Origin: Streptomyces sp. NRRL F-6492
GTDB taxonomy: Bacteria > Actinomycetota > Actinomycetes > Streptomycetales > Streptomycetaceae
DNA: 46,072 nucleotides
Direction: 5' to 3'
NCBI RefSeq assembly: GCF_001280125.1
Contig: NZ_LGEG01000239.1
Span: 1 to 46,072 of the forward strand
The translations under genes were made by a program, and so were the position numbers. Positions 35,160 to 42,443 of the stretch are shown here, in pieces (positions within the stretch are counted from its first letter, which is position 1; each line of letters opens with the position of its first letter). The notes beneath the pieces are model-generated. The model was not told where the DNA came from. It did not search any database and was given only the letters and a program-made list of their open reading frames with translations.

Positions 35160-35190
35160 CTTCCGTGTGGACACCGTGTCCACACGGAAG
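35160..35190. promoter_or_regulatory. 31-bp perfect palindrome (operator or hairpin) before the 159-aa gene
   Basis: CTTCCGTGTGGACAC (35160-35174) and GTGTCCACACGGAAG (35176-35190) are exact inverted 15-mers separated by one C. A one-base spacer is poor for an RNA loop but ideal for a protein dyad. The right edge runs into the GGAGGAGG ribosome site, so binding or folding would affect translation or elongation. Confidence 0.65.
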
Positions 35191-35202
35191 GAGGAGGTCG
35201 CG

Positions 35203-35682
35203 ATGACTGGTACGGGGGCCACGGGCGCCAGGAGTGCGGTGGAGTGGCTGGTCTCGGCCGCGCCCGATCCCGACGCCTGCCGCTGGGAGTGGGAGCGCAG
35301 TCCGCACGGGGTCGCGCTGCTGCCCGCCGGTGTGCGCTGGGACGTACTGATCCTGCCGGCCGCGCTCGGCTACCCCACGCTCGACGTGCTGACCCGGCTG
35401 GTGGACCGGCCCGGCCCGGTCCTGGCCGACTTCGGTGACGCCCGGATGGGCTTCTTCGTGCCGCCGGGCACCGCCGCCCGCTGGCTCGGCACCGGGATCC
35501 GCAGCGCGGGCGCCGGGACCTGGATCGTGGTCCCGTACCCGGGCCGGACCACCGGCGCGGTGCGCTGGCTGGTGGTGCCGGACGGCACCGGAACCCTCAC
35601 CGACGCCCCGCTCCTGGAGCTGGCGATGCACGAGGCGGCGGGTCAACTGGCGCGGAGGGAAGGGGTGGTGGACGGGAACTGA
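35203..35682 (+). CDS. Conserved Streptomyces protein of unknown function
   Basis: 159 aa, soluble, no signal peptide. Characteristic text is CRWEWERSPHGVALLPAGVR, WDVLILPAALGYPTLDVLTR, LADFGDARMGFFVPPGTAAR and WIVVPYPGRTTGAVRWLVVP. The strand pattern recalls the N-terminal prim-pol-like domain of some Streptomyces proteins, but I see no metal-binding carboxylate cluster and do not assign a function. ATG 35203 has an excellent AAGGAGGAGG site. It is preceded by the 31-bp palindrome and followed by the DasR-like sites of the chitinase. Confidence 0.75.
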   Translation: MTGTGATGARSAVEWLVSAAPDPDACRWEWERSPHGVALLPAGVRWDVLILPAALGYPTLDVLTRLVDRPGPVLADFGDARMGFFVPPGTAARWLGTGIRSAGAGTWIVVPYPGRTTGAVRWLVVPDGTGTLTDAPLLELAMHEAAGQLARREGVVDGN

Positions 35683-35703
35683 GCGAAGGAGCCGTCCGCG
35701 CAG

Positions 35704-35733
35704 AGGTCTTGACCACTCGATTGGTCTGGACCA
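35704..35733. promoter_or_regulatory. Two DasR-like (dre) repeats over the chitinase promoter
   Basis: AGGTCTTGACCA (35704-35715) and TGGTCTGGACCA (35722-35733) resemble the DasR consensus ACTGGTCTAGACCACT, and their 18-bp period recalls the 12-bp direct repeats of known Streptomyces chitinase promoters. They flank or overlap the -35 element. Confidence 0.7.
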
Positions 35734-35737
35734 TGCT
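35709..35737 (+). promoter_or_regulatory. Chitinase promoter
   Basis: TTGACC (35709-35714), a 17-bp spacer, then CATGCT (35732-35737), 71 bases before the GTG start. The leader contains a doubled CCACCCGCGATCTCC segment. Confidence 0.6.
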
Positions 35738-35807
35738 GTGGCGCGCTCCCTTCGATTCCCCCACCCGCGATCTCCCCACCCGCGATCTCCCCTTCCCGGA
35801 GGCAGTT

Positions 35808-37613
35808 GTGGCCCGCTCCAGACCCCTCACCCTGATGCTGGCGGGCGCCCTCGCCGCCGGCGGACTCCTCGCGCTCACCCCCGGCGCCCAGGCCGCCGAC
35901 GCCGAACTCGCCCGCAACGGCGGCTTCGAGGCCGGACTCGACGGCTGGACCTGTACGGCGGGCAGCGGCGCCGCCGTCTCCTCGCCCGTCCACGGCGGGA
36001 CCAAGGCCCTCCAGGCCACCCCGGCCGGCAGCGACAACGCCCGCTGCTCCCAGACCGTCACCGTCAAGCCCAACTCGGCGTACACGCTCAGCGGCTGGGT
36101 CCGCGGCAGCTACGTCTACCTGGGCGCCGCCGGCACCGGCACCACCGACGTCTCCACCTGGACGGGCTCGGCCCCCGACTGGCAGAAGCTCAGCACCACC
36201 TTCAGGACCGGCGCCTCCACCACCTCGGTCACGATCTACACCCACGGCTGGTACGGCACCCCCGCCTACCAGGCCGACGACCTCTCCCTGTACGGCCCCG
36301 GCGGCGACCCGGTCCAGCTCCCCGCCGCCCCCACCGGACTCGCGGCCGGCTCCCCGACCTCCACCACCGTGCCGCTGACCTGGAGCGCGGTCTCCGGCGC
36401 CACCTCCTACAACGTCTACCGGGGCGCCACGAAGATCCAGACGGTCACCGGCACCACCGCCACCGCGACCGGCCTGACCGCCTCCACCGCGTACACCTTC
36501 CAGGTCAGCGCCGTGAACGCGGCGGGCGAGTCCCCGAAGTCGGCCGCCGTCACCGCGACCACGACCGGCGGCGGCGGGGGCGGCGGCGACCAGGGCCTGC
36601 CCGCGCACGCCCTCGTCGGCTACCTCCACGCCAGCTTCGCCAACGGCTCCGGCTACACCCGCATGGCCGACGTCCCCGACTCCTGGGACGTCGTCAACCT
36701 GGCCTTCGGCGAGCCGACCTCGGTGACCTCGGGCGACATCCGCTTCAGCCTCTGCCCGGCCACCGAGTGCCCGAACGTGGAGTCCGTCGCCGAGTTCAAG
36801 GCGGCGATCAAGGCCAAGCAGGCCGCCGGCAAGAAGGTCCTCATCTCCATCGGCGGCCAGAACGGCCAGGTCCAGCTCGCCTCGACCGCCGCCCGCGACG
36901 CCTTCGTCACCTCCGTCTCGAAGATCATCGACGAGTACGGCCTCGACGGCCTCGACATCGACTTCGAGGGCCACTCCCTCTCGCTCCAGACCGGCGACAC
37001 CGACTTCCGGAACCCGACCAGCCCGGTCATCGTCAACCTGATCCAGGCGGTCAAGACCCTCAAGGCCAAGTACGGCGCGAAGTTCGTCCTGACCATGGCC
37101 CCGGAGACCTTCTTCGTCCAGCTCGGCTACCAGTACTACGGCTCCGGCCCCTGGGGCGGCCAGGACCCGCGCGCCGGCGCCTACCTGCCGGTCATCCACG
37201 CCCTGCGCGACGACCTCACCCTGCTGCACGTCCAGGACTACAACTCGGGCTCCATCATGGGCCTGGACAACCAGTACCACTCCATGGGCGGCGCCGACTT
37301 CCACATCGCCATGACCGACATGCTCCTCACCGGCTTCCCGGTCGCCGGCAACACGGACCGCGTCTTCCCGGCGCTCCGCCCCGAGCAGGTCGCCATCGGC
37401 CTCCCGGCCTCCACCCAGGCGGGCAACGGCCACACCAGCCCGTCCGAGGTGAACAAGGCCCTGGACTGCCTCACCAGGAAGGCCAACTGCGGCTCGTACC
37501 AGACCCACGGCACCTGGCCCGCCCTGCGCGGCCTGATGACCTGGTCCGTCAACTGGGACCGCTTCAACCAGTGGGAGTTCTCGAAGAACTTCGACGCGTA
37601 CAGGTGGAGCTGA
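35808..37613 (+). CDS. Secreted GH18 chitinase with carbohydrate-binding and FN3 modules
   Basis: 601 aa. Domains in order: a Sec signal (residues 1-30, ending GAQA), a beta-sandwich carbohydrate-binding module (about 32-165, opening ELARNGGFEAGLDGWTCTAG), a fibronectin-III module (about 172-255, with VPLTWSAVSGATSYNVYR), a Gly7 linker, then the GH18 barrel. Catalytic DGLDIDFEG (about 380-388) has the full DxxDxDxE set, and KVLISIGGQNG is the substrate-binding strand. GTG 35808 has GGAGG 6 bases upstream. It degrades chitin, with DasR-type control predicted. Its 3' end overlaps the opposite PAP2 gene by 50 bases. Confidence 0.95.
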   Translation: MARSRPLTLMLAGALAAGGLLALTPGAQAADAELARNGGFEAGLDGWTCTAGSGAAVSSPVHGGTKALQATPAGSDNARCSQTVTVKPNSAYTLSGWVRGSYVYLGAAGTGTTDVSTWTGSAPDWQKLSTTFRTGASTTSVTIYTHGWYGTPAYQADDLSLYGPGGDPVQLPAAPTGLAAGSPTSTTVPLTWSAVSGATSYNVYRGATKIQTVTGTTATATGLTASTAYTFQVSAVNAAGESPKSAAVTATTTGGGGGGGDQGLPAHALVGYLHASFANGSGYTRMADVPDSWDVVNLAFGEPTSVTSGDIRFSLCPATECPNVESVAEFKAAIKAKQAAGKKVLISIGGQNGQVQLASTAARDAFVTSVSKIIDEYGLDGLDIDFEGHSLSLQTGDTDFRNPTSPVIVNLIQAVKTLKAKYGAKFVLTMAPETFFVQLGYQYYGSGPWGGQDPRAGAYLPVIHALRDDLTLLHVQDYNSGSIMGLDNQYHSMGGADFHIAMTDMLLTGFPVAGNTDRVFPALRPEQVAIGLPASTQAGNGHTSPSEVNKALDCLTRKANCGSYQTHGTWPALRGLMTWSVNWDRFNQWEFSKNFDAYRWS

Positions 37614-38313
37614 CGGCCAGGATCCACAGCCCCAGACAGAGACTGGCCACCACGTCCAGCGGCCAGTGGTAGCCCCGCAGCACCAAGCCGGTCCCCGTCA
37701 CCGCCGTCAGCACGGCGGCGACGGGGACCAGCCGCCGCGAGACGAGGAGGGCCGCGCCGAAGTAGGCCACCATCGCGGTGGCCGTGTGGCCCGACGGGTA
37801 GTAGCCGTGCGCCCACGGCTCCAGCGGGCCGGGCCGGGCGGTCCACACCTTCAGCGGAATCACGAGGAGGGGTACGGCGGCCATGGCGAGGCCCGCGCAC
37901 AGGGCGGCCCGCCACCGCCCGCGCCACACCGCGTACGCCATCGCGCAGCCGAGCACGGGCAGGGCGACGGAGACGTTGCCGAGGTCGGAGGCGAGTTCGC
38001 TCAGGGGCCGGGGGACCGTGTCCACCAGGGCCCGGGACACCCGCTCGTCGAGCCTGGCCAGAGGGCCGTGGACGAGCACCTGCCAGGTCACGACGGCGAG
38101 GGCGACGAGCGCCGAGAAGAGAGCCGGCCGCCCTGGAACAGGGGGGGTGGTTCCAGGGCGGCCGAGGGGATCGGGCTGCCGCGCGCCCCGGGGGGTGTGG
38201 GGCGTGCGGCCATCCGATCGGTGAGGAGTGCCGGGGCACGAGGCGCCGGCGGCGTGCGCGAAGGCACGGTGTGGACGGGGCTGGGGAGGCTCCGCCCGGG
38301 GTGTTTCTCTCAT
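37564..38313 (-). CDS. PAP2-family membrane phosphatase
   Basis: 249 aa. The three phosphatase motifs are present: KVWTARPGP (KxxxxxxRP type), YYPSGHTAT (PSGH) and RGYHWPLDVVA (SRxxxxxHxxxD type). About five membrane helices run from residue 75 onwards. The first 70 or so residues are Pro/Arg-rich and not family-like, and they span a 13-bp GC inverted repeat, so the true start could be different from ATG 38313, though no better start precedes helix 1. Likely substrates are phosphatidic acid or undecaprenyl pyrophosphate. Confidence 0.82.
   Translation of the reverse strand: MRETPRAEPPQPRPHRAFAHAAGASCPGTPHRSDGRTPHTPRGARQPDPLGRPGTTPPVPGRPALFSALVALAVVTWQVLVHGPLARLDERVSRALVDTVPRPLSELASDLGNVSVALPVLGCAMAYAVWRGRWRAALCAGLAMAAVPLLVIPLKVWTARPGPLEPWAHGYYPSGHTATAMVAYFGAALLVSRRLVPVAAVLTAVTGTGLVLRGYHWPLDVVASLCLGLWILAVSSTCTRRSSSRTPTG
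38127..38162. repeat. 13-bp inverted repeat with a G7 loop inside the PAP2 N-terminal region
   Basis: GCCGCCCTGGAAC (38127-38139) pairs with GTTCCAGGGCGGC (38150-38162) around the loop AGGGGGGGTG. It looks like a terminator but lies within the annotated start of the minus-strand gene. Confidence 0.6.
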
Positions 38314-38418
38314 CCGTGGGAACCGTACGCCAGAGAAGAGGGGACCGACAGCGCGAAACGCGTCCCGCCATCGGCCCCCCACAGAGTCTTCACACCGCGG
38401 CCCTCACGGGCCGGCGCG

Positions 38419-39753
38419 TCAGATCCCGGCGAACGCGTTCTCGAGGATGTCGAGGCCCTCGTTCAGCAGGTCCTCGCCGATGACCAGCGGCGGCAGGAAA
38501 CGGAGCACGTTGCCGTAGGTGCCGCAGGTCAGGACCAGCAGGCCCTCCGCGTGGCAGGCCTTCGCCAGGGCGCCGGCGGCCTCCGCGTACGGCTCCTTGG
38601 TGGCGGGGTCCTTCACCAGCTCGATGGCGATCATGGCGCCGCGGCCGCGGATGTCGCCGATGACCGGGAACTTCTCCTGCATGGCGGTGAGGCGGGTCTT
38701 CATGACCTCCTCGATGCGCCGGGCCTTCCCGTTGAGGTCGAGCTCCTTCATCGTCTCGATGGAGCCGAGCGCGCCGGCGCAGGCCACCGGGTTGCCGCCG
38801 TAGGTGCCGCCCAGGCCGCCGCCGTGGACGGAGTCCATGATCTCGGCGCGGCCGGTGACGGCGGCGAGCGGCAGACCGCCCGCGATGCCCTTGGCGGTGG
38901 TGATGAGGTCCGGGACGACGCCCTCGTCCTCGCAGGCGAACCACTGGCCGGTGCGGCAGAAGCCGGACTGGATCTCGTCCGCGACGAAGACGATGCCGTT
39001 GTCGTTGGCGAACTTCACGATCGCCGGCAGGAAGCCCTTGGCCGGCTCGATGAAGCCGCCCTCGCCGAGGACCGGCTCGATGATGATCGCGGCGACGTTG
39101 TCGGCGCCGATCTGCTTGCCGATCTGGTCGATCGCCTGGGCGGCGGCCTCGGGGCCGCAGTTCTCGGCACCGGTGGGCCAGCGGTAGCCGTAGGCCACCG
39201 GCACGCGGTACACCTCGGGCGCGAACGGACCGAAGCCCTGCTTGTACGGCATGTTCTTCGAGGTGAGCGCCATCGTCAGGTTCGTACGGCCGTGGTAGCC
39301 GTGGTCGAAGACGACGACGGCCTGGCGCTTGGTGTACGAACGGGCGATCTTCACCGCGTTCTCGACGGCCTCGGCGCCCGAGTTGAACAGCGCCGACTTC
39401 TTGGCGTGGTCGCCCGGGGTCAGCTCGGCGAGCGCCTCGCAGACCTCCACGTAGCCCTCGTACGGCGTCACCATGAAACAGGTGTGGGTGAAGTCCTGGA
39501 GCTGCGCGGAGGCACGGCGCACGACGGCCTCGGCGGAGGCGCCGACCGAGGTCACGGCGATGCCGGAGCCGAAGTCGATCAGACGGTTCCCGTCGACGTC
39601 CTCGATGATGCCGCCGCCGGCCCGCTTGGTGAAGACGGGCAGCGTGGAGCCCACGCCACCGGCGACCGCGTCGAGACGGCGGGCCTGAAGCTCCTGCGAC
39701 TTCGGACCGGGGATGGCGGTGACGACGCGCCGCTCCTGCGGGACAGCGTTCAT
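38419..39753 (-). CDS. gabT: 4-aminobutyrate (GABA) aminotransferase
   Basis: 444 aa class III PLP enzyme. Landmarks are LFNSGAEAVENAVKIARSYT (phosphate site), VFDHGYHGRTNLTMALTSK, IVFVADEIQSGFCRTGQWFA (Asp to pyridine N) and ITTAKGIAGGLPLAAVTGRA with the Schiff-base Lys near residue 286. The sequence is GabT-like (IIIEPVLGEGGFIEPAKGFL). It transfers the amino group of GABA to 2-oxoglutarate, giving succinate semialdehyde. ATG 39753 has AGGAG 6 bases upstream. It completes the putrescine-to-succinate route. Confidence 0.94.
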   Translation of the reverse strand: MNAVPQERRVVTAIPGPKSQELQARRLDAVAGGVGSTLPVFTKRAGGGIIEDVDGNRLIDFGSGIAVTSVGASAEAVVRRASAQLQDFTHTCFMVTPYEGYVEVCEALAELTPGDHAKKSALFNSGAEAVENAVKIARSYTKRQAVVVFDHGYHGRTNLTMALTSKNMPYKQGFGPFAPEVYRVPVAYGYRWPTGAENCGPEAAAQAIDQIGKQIGADNVAAIIIEPVLGEGGFIEPAKGFLPAIVKFANDNGIVFVADEIQSGFCRTGQWFACEDEGVVPDLITTAKGIAGGLPLAAVTGRAEIMDSVHGGGLGGTYGGNPVACAGALGSIETMKELDLNGKARRIEEVMKTRLTAMQEKFPVIGDIRGRGAMIAIELVKDPATKEPYAEAAGALAKACHAEGLLVLTCGTYGNVLRFLPPLVIGEDLLNEGLDILENAFAGI

Positions 39754-40001
39754 GCGGGGCTCCTGGGGGTGTTCTGGACGCACTTGTGGGTTTCCTCCGC
39801 AGGCTAGGCGGGGCCACCGGCCACGCGCATGCTACGGATGGGAGCGGTCTCGTCGTGTCGTTGTCCGTATCGGCCATACGCGGTGTCGTCCGGACCGGCT
39901 TCGGGGCATCGGCCCGATCCGGCGCGTGATCCTCTTGCGAGGCCCTAGATTGGGACGTCGGACGGTGGCGTCGCGCAGTGAAGGGCCAGGGGGCAGGGGT
40001 C

Positions 40002-42359
40002 ATGGAGTTCGAAGGCACGCACGGCTCGCGAAGCACGGACGACGGGCCTCCGCGATCCGACCGGATCCCCCGCCCCGCCGCCCCGCCCCCGATGCCGTCG
40101 ACTCCGCCCCCCACGCCCCCGGGCACCGCCGGCACGGGGGGTGGAACCACTCTGATCGACTGGCTGCGGACTCCGCGGCCGGCCGCCGGCCCCGGGGTCT
40201 GGCGGTACGGACATGTGCCGCGTCCCGATCGCGAGCCCGACGAGACCCCGCTGCGGGCGGTGCTCTCCGGCGCGATGGTGTCGTTCCTGGCCGCGATCCT
40301 GCTCTGGTCCCTGCTTCGCAACGGATACATCCCGTACTGGGACGTACTGCTCAAGCTCTTCACCCCCGGGGACTGGTGGCGCCCCCTCGGAGGCGGGCCG
40401 CAGCCGGGCACCGGGGGCCCCCTGGCCCTCGCCCTCTACCGGCTGGCCCTCTTCGCGGGTGTCTTCTACGGCATCGGCCGCTTCGGTCGCTGGCCGTACG
40501 CCTGGCGCAGGCTCATCCAGGAATACCGCCACACCGCCGTCCGGGTGGGCCTCGCCCTCGTCGCCGGGATCGTGGTCGTCGCACTCGTCCGCGGCGGCTG
40601 GGTGCCGCTCAAGGACGTCGCCTACGCGCTGATGCCCTTCGAGAAGACCGCGCCGGACGCCATGTACATCAACCAGCGAAGGGCGGACACGGCTCAACAG
40701 ATCGTCACCCTCGTCGCCGTCCTGCCCTTCGTCCGGCTCGCCCTGCGCCGCCCCGGAAACCGGGTCGCCGGGGTTCCCTCCCACGCCCCCGAGCCGGGTA
40801 CCGACCCCGTCGCCTGGCCGGAGCTGAGGGCCGCGGGTCTCGTCGAAGCGGCCGACCGGCTCGCCGCAGAGGCCGCAGCCGGAACCATGAACGACGTCGA
40901 CCACACCCGGATCCGCACGGTGTGGAAGGCGGCGCGGTCCGCCCCCGACCGGCAGGCCGCCTTCCTCCGGGAGGTCCACGCCCGGGGTGCAGCGGCTTTC
41001 CTCCACCCCTCCGGTGCGCGGCGCCTCCCCGGCCGGTCCGCCGCGCACGACCTCCTCCTCCGCCAGGTGCGACTCGGTACCGTCGCCGACGGTCCCCGCA
41101 ATCCGTACCCGCGCCGGAACACCGGGCTCGCCCTCGACCCCTCCGTCCTCGGCACCTCGATGCTCGCCGTCGGCCCTTCGGGCAGCGGCAAGACCACGCG
41201 GCTCATCCGCCCCCTCGTCGAGTCACTGGCCCTCCAGGCACTCGCAGGACAGGCCGCCCTCGTCGTGGTCGGCTCCGTGGGATCGGCACTCGGTCCCGAC
41301 GAGGCGTACGACATCGTCATCGGCATCGGCGACCCGGCTTCACCGCACGACCTCGACCTCTACGGCGGCACCGGCGACCCCGACCAGGCCGCCGCACTGC
41401 TCGCCGACGCCCTCGCCGACGAGACCACGGACACCAGGCGGGCCGCGACCGCGCTCGCACAGCTGCTCGGGCCGTTCCACGCGGTCCACGGCCGGTTCCC
41501 CCTGGTCGCGGAACTCCGCGAGCTCCTCGACGGCGGCCCCGCCGCCCACCCGTCCCTCCGTACCGCCCTGGAACGGGACGGACAGTCCGCCCTGGTGCGT
41601 GAACTCGACGCCCGCCAGCGGCAGCACGGTACCGCCGGTGATCCCGCCACTCCCCTCGCCGACCGGCTCGCACTGCTCGACCGCCCCGCCTTCGCCGGTT
41701 TCTTCGACACCACCCGCACCAAGCAGCCGTTCACCATGCGTGCTCTGGAACACCCCGTACGCGTCCGGATCGACCTGCCCGAGACCGGCCACGCGGAGGC
41801 TTCCAGGCTCCTCGCCCGGCTCGTCCTCGCGCAGTTCCTCACCCGTGCCACCGCCCGCACCGACCGGTCACGTTTCGCCTGCCTCGTCCTGGACGACGCC
41901 GGCCACACCGTCACCACCGCGACGGTGAGAGGCCTGCAGCGGCTGCGTTCCGCGAACGCCGGGGTCGTCCTCGGCCTACGAACCCTCGACGACGTTCCCG
42001 AGCACCTGCGCACTCCTCTGCTCGGCGCGGTCGGCTGCCGCGTCGCCCTCGCGGGAGTCACCACCTGGGACGGCAAGAGGTTCGCGGAGACCTGGGGCAC
42101 CGAGTGGGTCCAGGCACGGGACGTCACCAGCCGGACCGTGCGCTCCGACGAACCGCTCACCCGGGTCGTGCACACCCTCCGCAAACTGGTCACGGGCCGG
42201 GCCGTCACCACGGACGCCGTGACCGTGCGCGAGGTGGAACGGGAACGCTGGTCCGCCTCCGATCTCGCGCACGCCGTCCCCCCGGGTCACGCCGTCCTCT
42301 CCCTCACCCATGTGAGGGGCGACCACGTCCCCCCCCTCCTCGTAGACCTCCGCAACTGA
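40002..42359 (+). CDS. Membrane-anchored P-loop ATPase resembling type IV coupling proteins (TraD/VirD4/FtsK class)
   Basis: 785 aa from ATG 40002; GTG 39978 is also possible. After a roughly 80-residue Pro-rich tail come three or four hydrophobic spans (VLSGAMVSFLAAILLWSLLR, LALYRLALFAGVFYGIG, VGLALVAGIVVVALVRGGW and a weaker one near 235-248). The ATPase follows with Walker A SMLAVGPSGSGKTTRLIRPL at about residue 388 and a Walker B-like strand FACLVLDDAGH near 630, late as in VirD4-type proteins. No relaxase or conjugation gene is nearby, so this appears to be a chromosomal orphan beside gabT. A weak -10 (TAGATT, 39946) precedes it. Confidence 0.75.
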   Translation: MEFEGTHGSRSTDDGPPRSDRIPRPAAPPPMPSTPPPTPPGTAGTGGGTTLIDWLRTPRPAAGPGVWRYGHVPRPDREPDETPLRAVLSGAMVSFLAAILLWSLLRNGYIPYWDVLLKLFTPGDWWRPLGGGPQPGTGGPLALALYRLALFAGVFYGIGRFGRWPYAWRRLIQEYRHTAVRVGLALVAGIVVVALVRGGWVPLKDVAYALMPFEKTAPDAMYINQRRADTAQQIVTLVAVLPFVRLALRRPGNRVAGVPSHAPEPGTDPVAWPELRAAGLVEAADRLAAEAAAGTMNDVDHTRIRTVWKAARSAPDRQAAFLREVHARGAAAFLHPSGARRLPGRSAAHDLLLRQVRLGTVADGPRNPYPRRNTGLALDPSVLGTSMLAVGPSGSGKTTRLIRPLVESLALQALAGQAALVVVGSVGSALGPDEAYDIVIGIGDPASPHDLDLYGGTGDPDQAAALLADALADETTDTRRAATALAQLLGPFHAVHGRFPLVAELRELLDGGPAAHPSLRTALERDGQSALVRELDARQRQHGTAGDPATPLADRLALLDRPAFAGFFDTTRTKQPFTMRALEHPVRVRIDLPETGHAEASRLLARLVLAQFLTRATARTDRSRFACLVLDDAGHTVTTATVRGLQRLRSANAGVVLGLRTLDDVPEHLRTPLLGAVGCRVALAGVTTWDGKRFAETWGTEWVQARDVTSRTVRSDEPLTRVVHTLRKLVTGRAVTTDAVTVREVERERWSASDLAHAVPPGHAVLSLTHVRGDHVPPLLVDLRN

Positions 42360-42387
42360 GCAACCACCCCCCGCCCCTGGCACAATC

Positions 42388-42417
42388 GGGGTCGCCGCTC
42401 GGCTGAGCGGCGACCCC
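42388..42417 (+). terminator. 12- to 13-bp hairpin between the ATPase and PucR genes
   Basis: GGGGTCGCCGCTC and GAGCGGCGACCCC pair perfectly around GGCT. It follows the ATPase stop by 28 bases. A possible -10 (CACAAT, 42381-42386) immediately precedes it, so it could also sit at the 5' end of the pucR mRNA. Confidence 0.7.
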
Positions 42418-42443
42418 TCCCCCCAAAGGTCCGACGGTCCCCA

